Of a stretch of 64,000 nt of DNA, positions 35,582 to 46,708 are shown piece after piece. Below the pieces are notes generated by a model. That model saw only the letters and a program-made list of their open reading frames with translations. It searched no databases and was not told the DNA's origin. Origin of the DNA: Astragalus membranaceus (taxonomy: Eukaryota; Streptophyta; Magnoliopsida; Fabales; Fabaceae); assembly GCA_039519185.1 (NCBI GenBank), contig CM076846.1, positions 114,536,566 through 114,600,565 on the forward strand, read 5' to 3'. The number at the start of each line of letters is the position of its first letter. The first letter of the stretch is position 1. The position numbers were made by a program, and so were the translations under genes.

Positions 35582-35668
35582 CTTCTAAGCATGCAAAGAA
35601 AAAGATTGATGTGTTTGTTGGGTTTGTAACTTTTGAAGATGAAGAACAAATGGAGAGTTCCATAAAGG
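35582..35668 (+). other. Small exon-like stretch, KKKIDVFVGFVTFEDEEQ
   Basis: Bounded by AG at 35580 and GTAGTT at 35669. The GFVTFEDEEQ pattern recalls RRM-like segments of TRM2/CCCH-type RNA methyltransferases. Only about 29 residues, so the call stays open. Confidence 0.25.
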
Positions 35669-36761
35669 TAGTTTTGTTATGACTAATATCCATATATACT
35701 CTATTGCTTCAATGAGTTTTTATCTGTTACTAACATCTATTTTGTTCCCTGTAATCTGTATAATGTGCCCCTTTATATAGTGTTGGCCTGTTGGGTAATA
35801 GAGTTCACCACTTGCGGCGGCTAGAGCGGAGCTCCAATCTCAAGGGTAAGATTCATTCCCTTATTCCTCTAATCTGATTTTATGACTCAGTTTTTTCTAA
35901 TATATTTTACTACTCAAATTTTCTCTAATATGATTTCTTTGTCCCCTTTTTAGCATGTTATGAGTTTAACTCTTACTATGTGTTTGTAATTTTCTACCTA
36001 TTAATTTGATTCCTTTTTTGATTTTTGATTACTCTCGATCACCAGTCATGCGAGAATTCTTTTCAATTAGATGTTATGACCAAGACCTCTGAATGTGATA
36101 TAGTGCATAATCTTAAAAAGATGACTTGGCCAAATAGAGTTTCGCATGCTTTGAAGCAGCTAAGAATTGCTCGATGTCCAAGGGTATGCATACTGTGGGT
36201 TATCTGGCATCTAATTTTCTCAAGAATGTGTTCTTTTGTAGTTCAATCTTTGCATTATTAAAACATGTCATTATCTGGTGACAGATTCTGTGCATCTGAT
36301 TGAAAAGAGTTCTCACATGAGTGGTGTTCGAGATTAAATTAATTTATTTGTGAATTGTTATAATATATTAGGACATATATTTTTTTGCTATATTTTCAGC
36401 ACTTCTAAGTTGCCATTGCTGTTTCTGACTCTGCAGGTGTTGGAGACATCTATATGAGTATGCTGTTTCCTTTCTAAAGCACATCAATTATCAACAAGTC
36501 TTCATCCATTTGATCCATGCATCGCATAGACGCACAGATGATTTTGTTAATCTTACGTCCAATTCATTCTGTATTGATTTCTGTTGATATAATATCTGTT
36601 GATATGTAAAATAAGGTGCTGCTAAATGTTACATCCATGTATTGGTATCATCATCAGTTGGAGTTGTCAGTCTGGTTTATTATATTCTGTTTTTATTTCA
36701 AATGCATGTGGTTTAATTTTTCATTCCTTATATTTTCATGAAATTTAAACAATTTTAACAG

Positions 36762-36886
36762 GGACCGTAAAAAAGATCCGAAAGCATAAGCCTTGGAAGC
36801 ATCCTCAGCCCATAACGAAGACTCAGCTAATACAATTGTGTGATGAGTTTTGGGACACAGCTCCTCACTATGGTGGCCGCAAAGGT
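36762..36886 (+). pseudogene. Ubiquitin domain-containing protein (UBTD-like) exon
   Basis: UBTD-type proteins carry an N-terminal DC-UbP domain and a C-terminal ubiquitin fold. After a CAG acceptor the sequence encodes KKIRKHKPWKHPQPITKTQL followed by IQLCDEFWDTAPHYGGRK, then a GT donor. The pattern W.H..PIT..QL....EFWDTAPHYGG.K is distinctive for this family. Neighbouring exons are not present. Same strand as the EMB8-like exons. Confidence 0.65.
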
Positions 36887-37618
36887 ATTATCACGATTTA
36901 ATAAGTGACTTTAATTGGAACCTTTGAAGTCCCATTACAGATTAAATCGGCTTAGAATACAAGGAGTTTAAGTAAAAATTATTGCTCTCTACAAATCAAT
37001 TCACTTCCAATAATTTAGTGCATTGCTCTGATATTTTTTATCTAGATTATTTTTCTGACTGATTTAAGTTAATCATCCCAAGGTTGCTGTTTTTCTTCAG
37101 TATAACTTGGGTTAAGATCTTTTCACCACAAAAGTGAAAGTTGGCTTCCCTCAGCATGTTTTCAAGGAGGAATGGAAGGAATATTTCCCTATAGTGTTCA
37201 CTTCTGTGGTGAAAATAAAAATCATCAGCAAACAAGTTATCAGACATTTTATTTAGTTGTAGAAAAGTATTCTGTGAAATAACAAAATCATCCCATGGTG
37301 TGCATGTTTGCCACTTGCTTACTTTGTTTATTTGTTCCATGGTGTGCATGTTTGCCACTTGCTTCGTTTTTTATAATCCTATAACGGATTATAGGCCTGT
37401 GAAATCCATTTGGTGATTTCGGTGCAGTAGCAGTATTTTACTGCCGATAAGTTCTTCAAAAGGATAATGAGAAAGTATACCATAATTAGGTGTTACTCTC
37501 TATGCAAATTTTCTGCTTCCTCTTTGTTACTCTATTTGTTTTTGATTTAGTTCACTTTGGTTGAAGGAGAAAAGATTACAATGGAAACTAGGCTTGAATG
37601 AACTAAATCAGCATTCAG

Positions 37619-38256
37619 GTGCATATTAGCTTTTTTAGTAGTGTTTTTTTTAATAGTAATATTTTAATGATCGTGTTGTCACCCGGTTTTTGGGCAGGAC
37701 TCCTCAACAGCTTCTTGAGTCTCCATGTGATCCTGCTGAATTGGCTGTTTACTTTTCATGAGTTTTTGAATGAGAATTTGCTTTTTAAGGTTCAGGTGGT
37801 GGAGGGAAATGTGACTCAGCATTGGCAGCATTTTCCTGTTAAGCGTGTCACTTCTGATGAGGCCATTATTGGACCTTTCCTTGCAAAGTATAAGGATTTA
37901 GTTTTATCTAAATATATTGGTGTAGGTTCCTTGATAGTATCATGGCTTCCAAGACTTTTCCTTCCATCATATCCATGCATTCGGTAATTCTTCTTCCTAT
38001 TTATTTATCTTCCATGATTTGTCTTCTATAATGTATAAAAAATGATTAGGGTGTTTTGCAGAGATTGATTAGGGTGAATGCTGAATTTTATCATGGTTAC
38101 CATCATATCCTACCAGCAAATCTCATTGTGGACACTGCGTCTGGATCACGTTTCCCTACTTCAATTTATATTGGTTCTAATGATCTCTTAGGTGCACCTT
38201 CACGTAGGACGATTGAATTGTCTTATACTACACGAGGATGCTTTCATAAGGCCTAG
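37619..38256 (+). other. Exon-like stretches, family not recognised
   Basis: Open stretches with good coding appearance include QVVEGNVTQHWQHFPVKRVT, AIIGPFLAKYKDLVLSKYIG and, after 38060, RVNAEFYHGYHHILPANLIV and SIYIGSNDLLGAPSRRTIEL. They are separated by in-frame stops and AT-rich intron-like DNA. They end about 230 bp before the Helitron terminus. Confidence 0.25.
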
Positions 38257-38490
38257 GTTGATGCGTCATCAACCACCACCTCTACAAGTTGAACATCCTA
38301 AAATCCTATTGTTGTTGACTAGATGATTTTCAAAGTTTTATATTTCATGTTGTAAAACTTCTTCTAATATTTAAGGATTTTCCTATTGTTGTTTGTTGTA
38401 AAACTTATTTAGACCTTTAATATGTTGGCTTTAGTTTATACCTTTTGTTTCCTACATAATATTAATTTATTTTGGTCGTTACTAGGGCTT

Positions 38491-38519
38491 CCCGTCCATC
38501 GGACGGGCATTGAGACTAG
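38491..38519 (+). mobile_element. Helitron 3' terminus (hairpin plus CTAG)
   Basis: A perfect 7-bp stem CCCGTCC/GGACGGG with loop ATC (38491-38507) is followed eight bases later by CTAG (38516-38519) and then T. This is the expected Helitron 3' end and A/T insertion context. The 5' terminus (TC) was not located. The element plausibly extends left over the captured exons at 33000-38260. Confidence 0.7.
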
Positions 38520-38520
38520 T

Positions 38521-39900
38521 ATTTATTTATATTAGGATTTCCGTATCCCTTAATTGTCTAATATGTGTGTAGATACAAAAAGGGAGACGAGCTTGCAAAG
38601 ACGAGGAGTGGGGATAAAGGTTCCTATGGCGTCCTCTCTAAAACAAAATGAGCAGCAAGTTCAAGTTACCTGCACGATTAGACTTTGCCTGTGAGATGCC
38701 TCTTCCTCCACCAGTAACACATATCAGGGTGATTTTGCGATCACACCCATCATCCCCATGAGCACATGCTAAGGAGATTCAACCACCACCCCCATCATCT
38801 CCAACACCATAAATTAGGGATATTCTGCCACCGCCCCCACCACATCCACCTGCACAGACAGGTAGCTTACCAAAATCACCACTTCATGGGGCGGAGGATA
38901 TGTTGCTGCCAATTTCCGAACCACATGGTCACCCGCGTATTGGTGGGAGAAGTGTTGTTGAAAATTTTTAAATGTTAATATTTTTTTAAGATATTGTAGT
39001 TCGATTCTAATTCACTATTTTTGTTTTTTCTTTATAGTTAACCACTACTGTTGGTTAACTACGCACAACAAATTCCAGAGTGTGTTATTGTCCCTGAGGA
39101 TGGCTTATTATTTGAGACTTTGGGTCAGTCAAAGCCTGTGTTACTTAGAGATTTTAGCTTCAGCACTCTAGAGAGGGATCCTCTTCATTTCCTTCCTCAA
39201 TCCAGAAAACCCAGGTTTTTTCTTCCCCAAATTCCAAATCTCAAATTTTCTCAATCCAGAAAATAGTAGGGGAGTATGCAATTGCAAACATAATGGATTC
39301 AAATTATTGAAGTGGGATTTAAACTGCTGTTTGTTGCAACATTTTATTGTGTATTGGAGGTGACAACTCTTCCGGCGACCCCTCCAGCTACCAGCTTGCC
39401 TTGTTTTCTCAAGATAAGTGGGCTAATCTTGAGACCAACATTAGTCGAATGGAGCGTACACATGTCAAAGATATCATCCGTGACTGGATTGTGAAAAAGA
39501 CTGCGGAGTCTCAGTCACTGATTACCACCTCTACCTGGGTGCTGAAGCTACTGTTACTTTGGATGTTTGGTCGTTGTGATCGGGTTGGTTGTGTCCTTAT
39601 GGTCTCTAAACAGTCTAAATGTAATGGCTTCATTGATCATATTTCATGTGCAGTAGTTTCTCTAATAGTTGTTTCTGTGGTTTGGGAATGTCCAACCTCG
39701 CCTACTTCATGTAATATGTATTGATGCTCTCGTTATCATTGATTGAAGTACGTACTGTTTAAAAAAAAAAGAGTATGTATTGTTTTTCAAAAATATATTT
39801 TTGTTTCCAGGTTTTCTCATTATTCTTCCGTTGATCCTTGAGATTTCAAATTTGTAGTATCATTCTCATTATGAAAACAATGAATCAAAACAGAAAGGGG
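38521..39900. other. Intergenic with unrecognised exon-like pieces
   Basis: A proline-rich stretch lies around 38770-38880. Coding-like stretches occur near 39060-39170 (ECVIVPEDGLLFETLGQSKP) and 39355-39500 (ALFSQDKWANLETNISRMER). I do not recognise the families. They may be further transposon-borne fragments. Confidence 0.3.
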
Positions 39901-40191
39901 ATACAATTATACATAGGCACTTTTTTTTTACCCCCTCATTAGACCCCATACCCCTATTTTACCATAAATCCTCAAAATACCCCTAATTTTTCGTTAAAAA
40001 ATATTTTTTAAAAATTTTCGGAAATACACATATTTTCGGAAAACCCATATTTCTGCCTTCTGAAAATATGTGTATTTCCGGAAATTTTTAATTTTTTTTT
40101 AAATTAAAAAAATTTACGCAAAATAATTAAATGTAACGAAACTCGGTAAACTAATAAACAATAATAATACAGTATCAATACAGTAAAAATA

Positions 40192-42135
40192 TGTAACATC
40201 CCTAATTTCGGTTAATTTCGTCTTAAGAAATTAACTAGTGAATTATTATTCGATAAAATAATAATTCAAGTTATGGACATGTTAAAAGCGTGAAAGCAAC
40301 AATTCGTTGTTAATTGTATGAATTTTGTGATTGTTTTGAGGTAGGAATAGAATTGTGTGAGGATTAGGGAGCCAAGGGCGTTTTGGTCATTTCCATATCA
40401 TTCGAACCCTAACCCAAATTACTCAACACCAAACATACTCCTTAACTCCATAAGACCACAACCACAATTTTTAGAAGTTAATTTTGAGTTAGTGGTTAAT
40501 TAGAAGTAAACTAAGATGATGAGCTAAGTTAAGGGCACTTGAGTCTTTTCCCACTCATTAAAACCTCCAGCTGAAACACATAAGATCCACACCTTGTTCA
40601 GTCCCACAAATACAGTTGCTGAGAAAACAGAAAAAATAGATAGAGAGAGAAGAGGGGGACACGAGAGGAAGAAGGAGAAGAGGTGGAGGGGAAATCTTGG
40701 ATCCTTCTTGCATGTAAGGTATCTATAGCTCATTCTCTTCCATTTTCAATTTCCTTTGACCAGGTTTGTTGTTCCTCGTTCCTCCTCTTTCCCTCTGTGC
40801 CATTTTCGAATTCTTGAGCTTCCATTGACCAAGTTTGTTGTTCATGTCATGCATGTGGTCTTTCTTGCAAACCATGGGTACTCACTAGTCAAAAATGAAA
40901 GTACGTTGTAGATTGGAAGTGATAGAGAGTGTCTTCAGTAGCTCAAGGAGGTTGAGTTTCGAATTTGGAAGCGTGGGAAGTTCAGTTTCGAAATCTAGAC
41001 CCGTTCGGTGCGAGTTCGTGATTACGGGGATTGTTCGAGAGGTTACGGTTCGGTCGTTTCGCGTGAGGACGCGATTTCTCGCGAGTTCATCAAAACGGTG
41101 AGTTTTACTCACGTGTAGGTTTTTATATTTCGATTGTGGTTGTTTTGATATGCTGTCATGTGAGGTAATTTCGTGTCGAAAGATTTTGAGTCGAAAACCG
41201 TATTTTTATAAAAACCGGTATTTTGAACTATGGAACGAATTGATTGTTGATGCATTTTGATTGCTATGATGTTGTTTGGACTGGAATATTGTCTGGAATT
41301 GTTTGTGTTTAGGTTGGATTTTGATCGGATTACAGATTGGACGCGAATGGAAAAGCGAAACGAGAGAAACGGAAGGAATTTGGTATGCATGACAGAGCAC
41401 ACGGACCGTGCGCCCCTATGGCACGGACCGTGCACCAGCTTCGTAGTTGGCTAATTTAAAATGGTGCAACACGCACGAGTTGTGCGCTCCTAGGGCACGG
41501 ACTGTGCGTGTGGTTCGGGTTCAATGTGATAGAATTTTCGTTCCGTCGCTCCTTTCGATTCCAAACCTCTTCTAATCTTCTTCCCAACCATCCCTCATGT
41601 CATGGAACCATTGGTACTCTGTTTTTAAACATGATTGCAAGGTTTAAAAATGAATTGTTTTTGAAAGTCATAATTGTTTCAAAAACCCTAAAGTAGTATA
41701 CGCGAGCGAACTAAATGTTCAATCAATTGTTTAAGGTCATGGAACTAAATGTTCAATCAATTGTTTAAGGTCATGGAACTAAATGTTCAAGCAATTGTTT
41801 AAGGTCATGAAACTAAATGTTCTTTCAAGGGCAGGATATATAAATTATATCAAAGGATGGGTGACGACCCAGTAGATTAGTATACTTGGGGACGGGAAGT
41901 CATGAGCCCCAGAACCTAGGCCTCAGAAGGTGTGAAGCTAGTGTAAACTAATGGAGAGGTTCGACGGTAAAGGCGTGGTCATTACCGGAGATGTACTATG
42001 AATGTTAAGACTGTTTGATGTTAATCATCGAAAATTTTTAGTTGTGTTCAATATCTAAACAGAAAATATTACTCTGATGTATGCCATTTCGTGCATCTTA
42101 GCATTTCTACTTGATAGAAATATTAGGGTGTTACA
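40192..42135 (+). repeat. Solo LTR of the chromovirus family at 45596-54898
   Basis: Starts TGTAACATCCC and ends AGGGTGTTACA. It matches the 3' LTR at 52590-54898 along most of its length, with deletions in its 3' third. Flanking 5-mers AAATA and AAATC agree at four positions. No internal retroviral sequence, so it is a solo LTR produced by LTR-LTR recombination. Near 41710-41830 it contains three copies of a 'GGAACTAAATGTTCAA' unit. Confidence 0.8.
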
Positions 42136-42141
42136 AAATCC

Positions 42142-42785
42142 AAAAAATAATACAACTAAATGTCCAGAAACTGTAAAGCAGCCAACAGACTATCATAGAC
42201 ATTCCCAGGAATGCCGTCGACTGCGAAAAGACTATCATAGACATCCTGGACATGCTTAACGCTCTCTCCATATGACCTGCTCCCTCTGCAAGTCATCCAG
42301 CAGCTTCCGAAACTCCGGAAGCTTGATACTATCGCACTTCTTGTTCGCCCACCTGCTGCAACGTGGAAGTTCACTGGCACCGAAGTCTTTCCGCACCACG
42401 ATGGTGGGGAAATACTCATATATCCAGCACTAAAATAATTAAAAAAATAAATAAGTAATTATATAAATAAAAGTAATTTAAAAGAAATAAAAAATAATTA
42501 ATTAATTAATTACCTGCAGCAGAGAAGCGTATTCGCCAATCTACGACGTCTCCCTGTAACAAGCATCATTCAGCTGCTCGTAGAGAATAGCTAGAGCAGC
42601 TGGACCCCAAGCCCACTGGCCACACAGGTCAAAGTCAGAAATAAGAGTCACCCACTTGACAGGGACAGATGTGTGACTCTTGTCGGCAAAAATGGTGCTG
42701 CCCAACATGTGTAGCAGATAGCGCCGTGCCGTCTGATCAAGATGGCCGCGCTCCATGTTCTGTGTTCTTTTGTCCCAGATCATGT
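42142..42785 (-). pseudogene. Plant mobile domain (aminotransferase-like, MAIL1-type) pseudogene
   Basis: The plant mobile domain occurs in MAIN/MAIL proteins and in several transposon families. Exon 1 (42785-42511) encodes TARRYLLHMLGSTIFADKSH and FDLCGQWAWGPAALAILYEQ, then CYRETS, an in-frame TAG where the family has Gln, and IGEYASLLQ at a GT donor. Exon 2 (about 42428-42258) encodes CWIYEYFPTIVV and RWANKKCDSIKLPEFRKLLD. Residue order matches the domain core (LLxLxGSTxFxDKS, WGxAALAxLYxxL, QIGGxxxLLQ, W.YE.FP). The stop codon makes it inactive. It is probably the cargo of the surrounding transposon. Confidence 0.75.
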
Positions 42786-43799
42786 TACACCGACCCTCCC
42801 AGCTAATGTTGATTATATTTCCATTAAATGATTGTATTATATTATATTATATTATATTATATTTTATTCATGTTATCTTTAAATGGAAGGGGTATCTGCA
42901 TTTATACGTCGAAACCAGAAGGACCGTAGCTGAGATCCTTCATCGTTTCACTCCACCATCTCAGTAGTTTCTATTATGTTTTCGTTTTGTTTGTTGTTGC
43001 AATCTGTTATTTTAGATCAATGTAGAAGGCGTATTTAATTAATCAAATAAATGTTTCATTTTTTATTTTTGCACTCCGGAAACACCATATTATATGATAA
43101 ACGCGGAAGGCAATTTTAAGGGATTTCCGGAAATACATGAAATTGGGATAAATTCGGAAGGCACTATTGAGGGATTTCCGGAAATACGTCAAATCTAGAT
43201 AAATCCGGAAGTATGTTTTTTTGATTTCCGGAAATATCGCATTTTACGGTATTTCCGGAATGTAAAATGTGTTCCGGAAATACCGTAAAATGTGATATTT
43301 CCGCAAAAATAAAAAAAATATACTTCCAGATTTATCTAGATTTGAGGTATTTCCAGAAATTTTATGGATTTAAGGCGTAGTTTCGTCCGTTTAGTCATTT
43401 AGGTGGTATATGGTATAAGGGGGGGGGGGGGGTTTTTAAAAAAAAACATCCTTATACAAATAGTCTATTCAGGAAATGATGAATTTTGAGATTTGGGATA
43501 AAAAAAATTCGGGGTTTGTAGGTTGAGGAAGAGGATGATTAAGATAATGGATTTTTCGGTTGATAGCGCGTTTTCTTCCCAAATTTTGTATTCCCATCTA
43601 AACATCCAAAGCGGGTTGTCACTGCCGCAGACTTTGGCGCCAACTTTTTTTTTCTTTACTTTTATATTTTAATAAAGTTCTATTTTTTTTTTATCTTTTT
43701 TATACTTTCTTTTTTTTTGCTTTTTTCATATTTAAAATTTGTATCTTTTATACTTTCTTTTTATTTTTAGGAGTAGTTTACTATATGAAAAAAAATTTA

Positions 43800-44640
43800 G
43801 ATGTTTAAATACGCGAACTTTGTTCCTCAATAATTAGTTAGGTGAAAAATAGATCTAAATACATGACAAAATATGTAAAGTGAGATGCTAGATAATGTGT
43901 TTTGATGTACTTTGTGGTTTTGAAAAATTTTAATGGTTCAAATACACAAACTTTATTCCTCAATAACCGGTTTGGTGAAAAACAAATCGTGTCAAACTAC
44001 GTAAAGTGCGATACTAAGTAGTATATTTTATGGAGTATTTTATATATTTTTGTTTTTATATATTTTTAAGGCTAAAGTGCTCCCGGGGTCCCTTATCTTT
44101 ATTTAAAGTAACGAATTAGTCCTTTATATTTTTTTTTGTCCCAAATAAGTCATTTATCTTTCAAATTTTTGACACGTAAATCCTTTTCTGTTAACAGTGC
44201 TGATTTATGTGTCAAAAAAAAGGATTTATGTGTTAAAAATTTGAAACATAAAGGACTGATTTGGGACAGAAAAGGATTTATGTGTCAAAAATTTAAAACA
44301 TAAAGGACTGATTTGGGACAAAAAAGAGATAAAGGACCAAATCGTTACTTCAAATAAAGATAAGGGACCCCGGGAGCACTTTAGCCTATTTTTAAAGTGT
44401 ACTTTACAATCTTAAAAATTTTAAGATAATTAAATATGTGAAGTTTATTCTTCAATAATCGTTTGGGTTGAAAAAAGTTACATTTTATGACAAAATACGT
44501 AAAGTGAGATGCTAAATAGTGTGATTTGGTGTAATTTATGGTTCGGAAAAGATTTTACTTGTTCAAATACACAAAGTTTATTCTTCGATAACCGGTTTGG
44601 TTAAAAAAATAGTGACAAAATACCAAAAGTGCTTTATGGT
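43800..44640. repeat. Diverged tandem repeat (about 130-170 bp), four copies
   Basis: Units share AACTTTGTTCCTCAATAA, TGACAAAATATGTAAAGTGA and GTATTTTATGG-like words, beginning near 43805, 43935, 44435 and 44565. The array is interrupted by the MITE at 44070-44386. Confidence 0.6.
44070..44386. mobile_element. Mutator-type MITE with 9-bp target duplication
   Basis: Perfect inverted ends GGCTAAAGTGCTCCCGGGGT and complement (about 37 bp through CCTTATCTTTATTT) bound a 317-bp element. Perfect 9-bp duplications TATTTTTAA flank it at 44061-44069 and 44387-44395. The interior has two further copies of TAAAGGACTGATTTGGGACA, giving extended foldback. A 9-bp duplication is typical of Mutator-like elements. 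Confidence 0.9.
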
Positions 44641-45039
44641 TATAATTTAATTTTTATTCACGGGAACTTCAGCCACATTTACGAAAGAACCCCACATCAT
44701 ATTTTTTCAACTTTCTATCTTCGAGTACCGCGTTTCTTCTATTTTATTGGTGATTTTCATCCAACCCTGCATAATACTCATGTGTTTCACTTTCTAATTG
44801 TGTTGTATTCTTTTATTTTTTATTATGTGTTAAGCTTTTATATTTCCATTTGATAAATAATGATTATGTTATTAAAGTTTTTAGACATTTTCTTCTTCCT
44901 ACTAGATCTATGGATGTTTAATTTCAACTTTTTTGTTAGTATTCTTTTTAAATTTTATAATATTCTTATTTAATTTATCGTTATAATTTAATTTTTATTC
45001 ACAGTTATTTGACTATATATTCTACAAACCAACACCATT

Positions 45040-45112
45040 AGTTCACTAGCATAAGCTACCCTAGGACACGAGGTCGACTTAGTGCTCCCGAGTTCGATTC
45101 CCGTGGTGGACA
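45040..45112 (+). repeat. tRNA-derived sequence (SINE head or tRNA pseudogene)
   Basis: Contains an A-box-like TAGCATAAGCTA and a B-box GAGTTCGATTCCCG about 40 bases apart, as in tRNA genes and tRNA-derived SINEs. The acceptor stem does not pair well and an A-run (AAAAAAAAG) follows at 45126-45136. A functional tRNA is unlikely. Confidence 0.4.
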
Positions 45113-45221
45113 AGCTTTGTATAGTTAAAAAAAAGAAACTGAACATGAATGTTTATAAGGAGCTTTGCTAATAATTAATGCGTAAAAATTTTATTACTCA
45201 TTTACACAAAGAAATTTAGCC

Positions 45222-45253
45222 AACCCCATCCATCGCGCGGGTTATGGGACTAG
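45222..45253 (+). mobile_element. Possible second Helitron 3' end
   Basis: AACCCCATCCATCGCGCGGG then TTATGGGA and CTAG (45250-45253) followed by T. The stem is degraded compared with the end at 38491, but the spacing and CTAG/T context fit. The 5' end was not found. Confidence 0.45.
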
Positions 45254-46165
45254 TTAGCATAACACCTTGTTTTATTATTAGTGTGTCAATATGGTCATCA
45301 GAACTAGTTGATAGCTTTGGTTCAGTCAGTAGTGTAATACACCAACTTTAAGAATGCAAATCATGGTTGTGTCAAGCCAGTGATGGTATGGCCCTCATAC
45401 TGGTTGATAACTTTCTCTGTTAGTATTTTCTTTTTCCATAAAAAGAGTTTTGTATTAAGATTTTTAACGACAATCGTACCTTTCTATTGCTTAGAGAAAA
45501 AATGGAGGCACTACTAGATATACGCGCCGGTATTTCTGGCGGAATTTAGAACTTTCCGGCAGATTTATTTCACCGGTATGTTTCTGGCGGTTTTGCGTAA
45601 CATCCCTAATTTTGGTTAATTTCGTTTTATGAAATTAACTAGCGAATTGTTATTCGATAAAATAATAATTCAAGTCATGGACATGTTAAAAGGGTGAAAG
45701 CAACATTTAGTTGCTAATAGTATGAATTATGTGATTGTTTTGAGGTAGAAATAGAATTATGTGAGGATTAGGGGACCAAGGGCGTTTCGGTCATTTCCAT
45801 ATCTTTCGAATCCCTAACCCAAATTACACGACACAAACATATTCCTTAACTCCATAAGACCACAACCACAATTTAATTAGAAGTTAATTATGAGTTAGTG
45901 GTTAATTAGAAGTGAACTAAGGTGAGGAGCTAAGTGGAGGGTATTTTGGTCATTTCCCATCCACTTAAAGCCTTACCCAGCTGAAAACACAACCAGCGCC
46001 CTCATTTCATCAAAACTCAGAAACTAGAGTAGTGAGAGAAGAGAGAGAGAGAGAGAGAGGGCGAGAGGTGAGGAAGAAGAGGAAGCTCAAAGCTCCACCA
46101 TCATCCATTGCATGTAAGCTTTTTCTACTTCCTTCTTCACCATTTTTCATTTCCTTTCCAATAAT

Positions 46166-46708
46166 ACCAGGCAAGGTGATATGACGGTGGGTGAATTCAC
46201 CGCCAAGTTTGAAGAGTTATCTCAATTCTATCAGTTAGCAAGGTATGCTCCGAATGATGAATGGAAGATGCAGATGTATAAGGCAGGTCTCCGTGATGAT
46301 GTTGCCAGAGGTCTTAGCTCTTATGCTATGACCAACTATGCTGCTTTGGTGCAACAGGCCTATGTTGCCGAAGCGGATCTCAATAGAATGCATAAAGAAA
46401 GAAGGGAGTATTGGAAAGGAAAGAAGAAGGTGGGTGAATCATCAACCCCGCAGACAAAGTCAAAGGGTAACTTCAACAGAGGAAAACAATCCCAATCATC
46501 AGATTCCTCAAAGTTCAGTACTTGTTCAAAGTGTGGTAGGCCTCATCTTGGTGAATGCCAAATTGGGTCTAATACTTGTTACTACTACAAGAAAGAGGCC
46601 CATTATGCTACCCAATGCCCTGCAAGGAAGAAGCGTGATGATGATCGTGTAGGAACTACTCAAGGAAGGATCTACACTTTGGATGCTGAGAGTCAAGTCT
46701 TCAGATAA
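46166..46708 (+). pseudogene. Chromovirus gag, C-terminal part
   Basis: Encodes the capsid C-terminus (MTVGEFTAKFEELSQFYQLA, GLRDDVARGLSSYAMTNYAA) and a basic linker. The nucleocapsid zinc-knuckle reads CYYYKKEAHYATQC, where the second cysteine of CX2CX4HX4C is tyrosine, so metal binding is compromised. A CSKCGRPHLGEC motif precedes it, as in Tekay/Del elements. The N-terminal half of gag is missing because the 5' deletion joins LTR to this point; the ATG at 46181 is an internal Met. The frame ends at TAA 46706-46708, beyond which protease continues in another frame. Confidence 0.85.

Larger units (their letters stand above)
39921..43445. mobile_element. Transposon with facing CCCC(A/T)-rich ends and plant mobile domain remnant
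   Basis: The left edge (TTTTTTTTTACCCCCTCATT, ATTTTACCATAAATCC) and the right edge on the opposite strand (TTTAAAAACCCCCCC, CGCCTTAAATCC) are roughly inverted. Both sides contain arrays of inverted TTTCCGGAAATAC words (39990-40110, 43070-43360). The interior holds a mobile-domain pseudogene and a solo LTR. Exact termini and duplication were not confirmed. Confidence 0.45.

Noticed and set aside
45040..45112. Functional tRNA gene
   Set aside because: Boxes are present but the acceptor stem does not pair convincingly and an A-run follows; kept only as tRNA-derived repeat.
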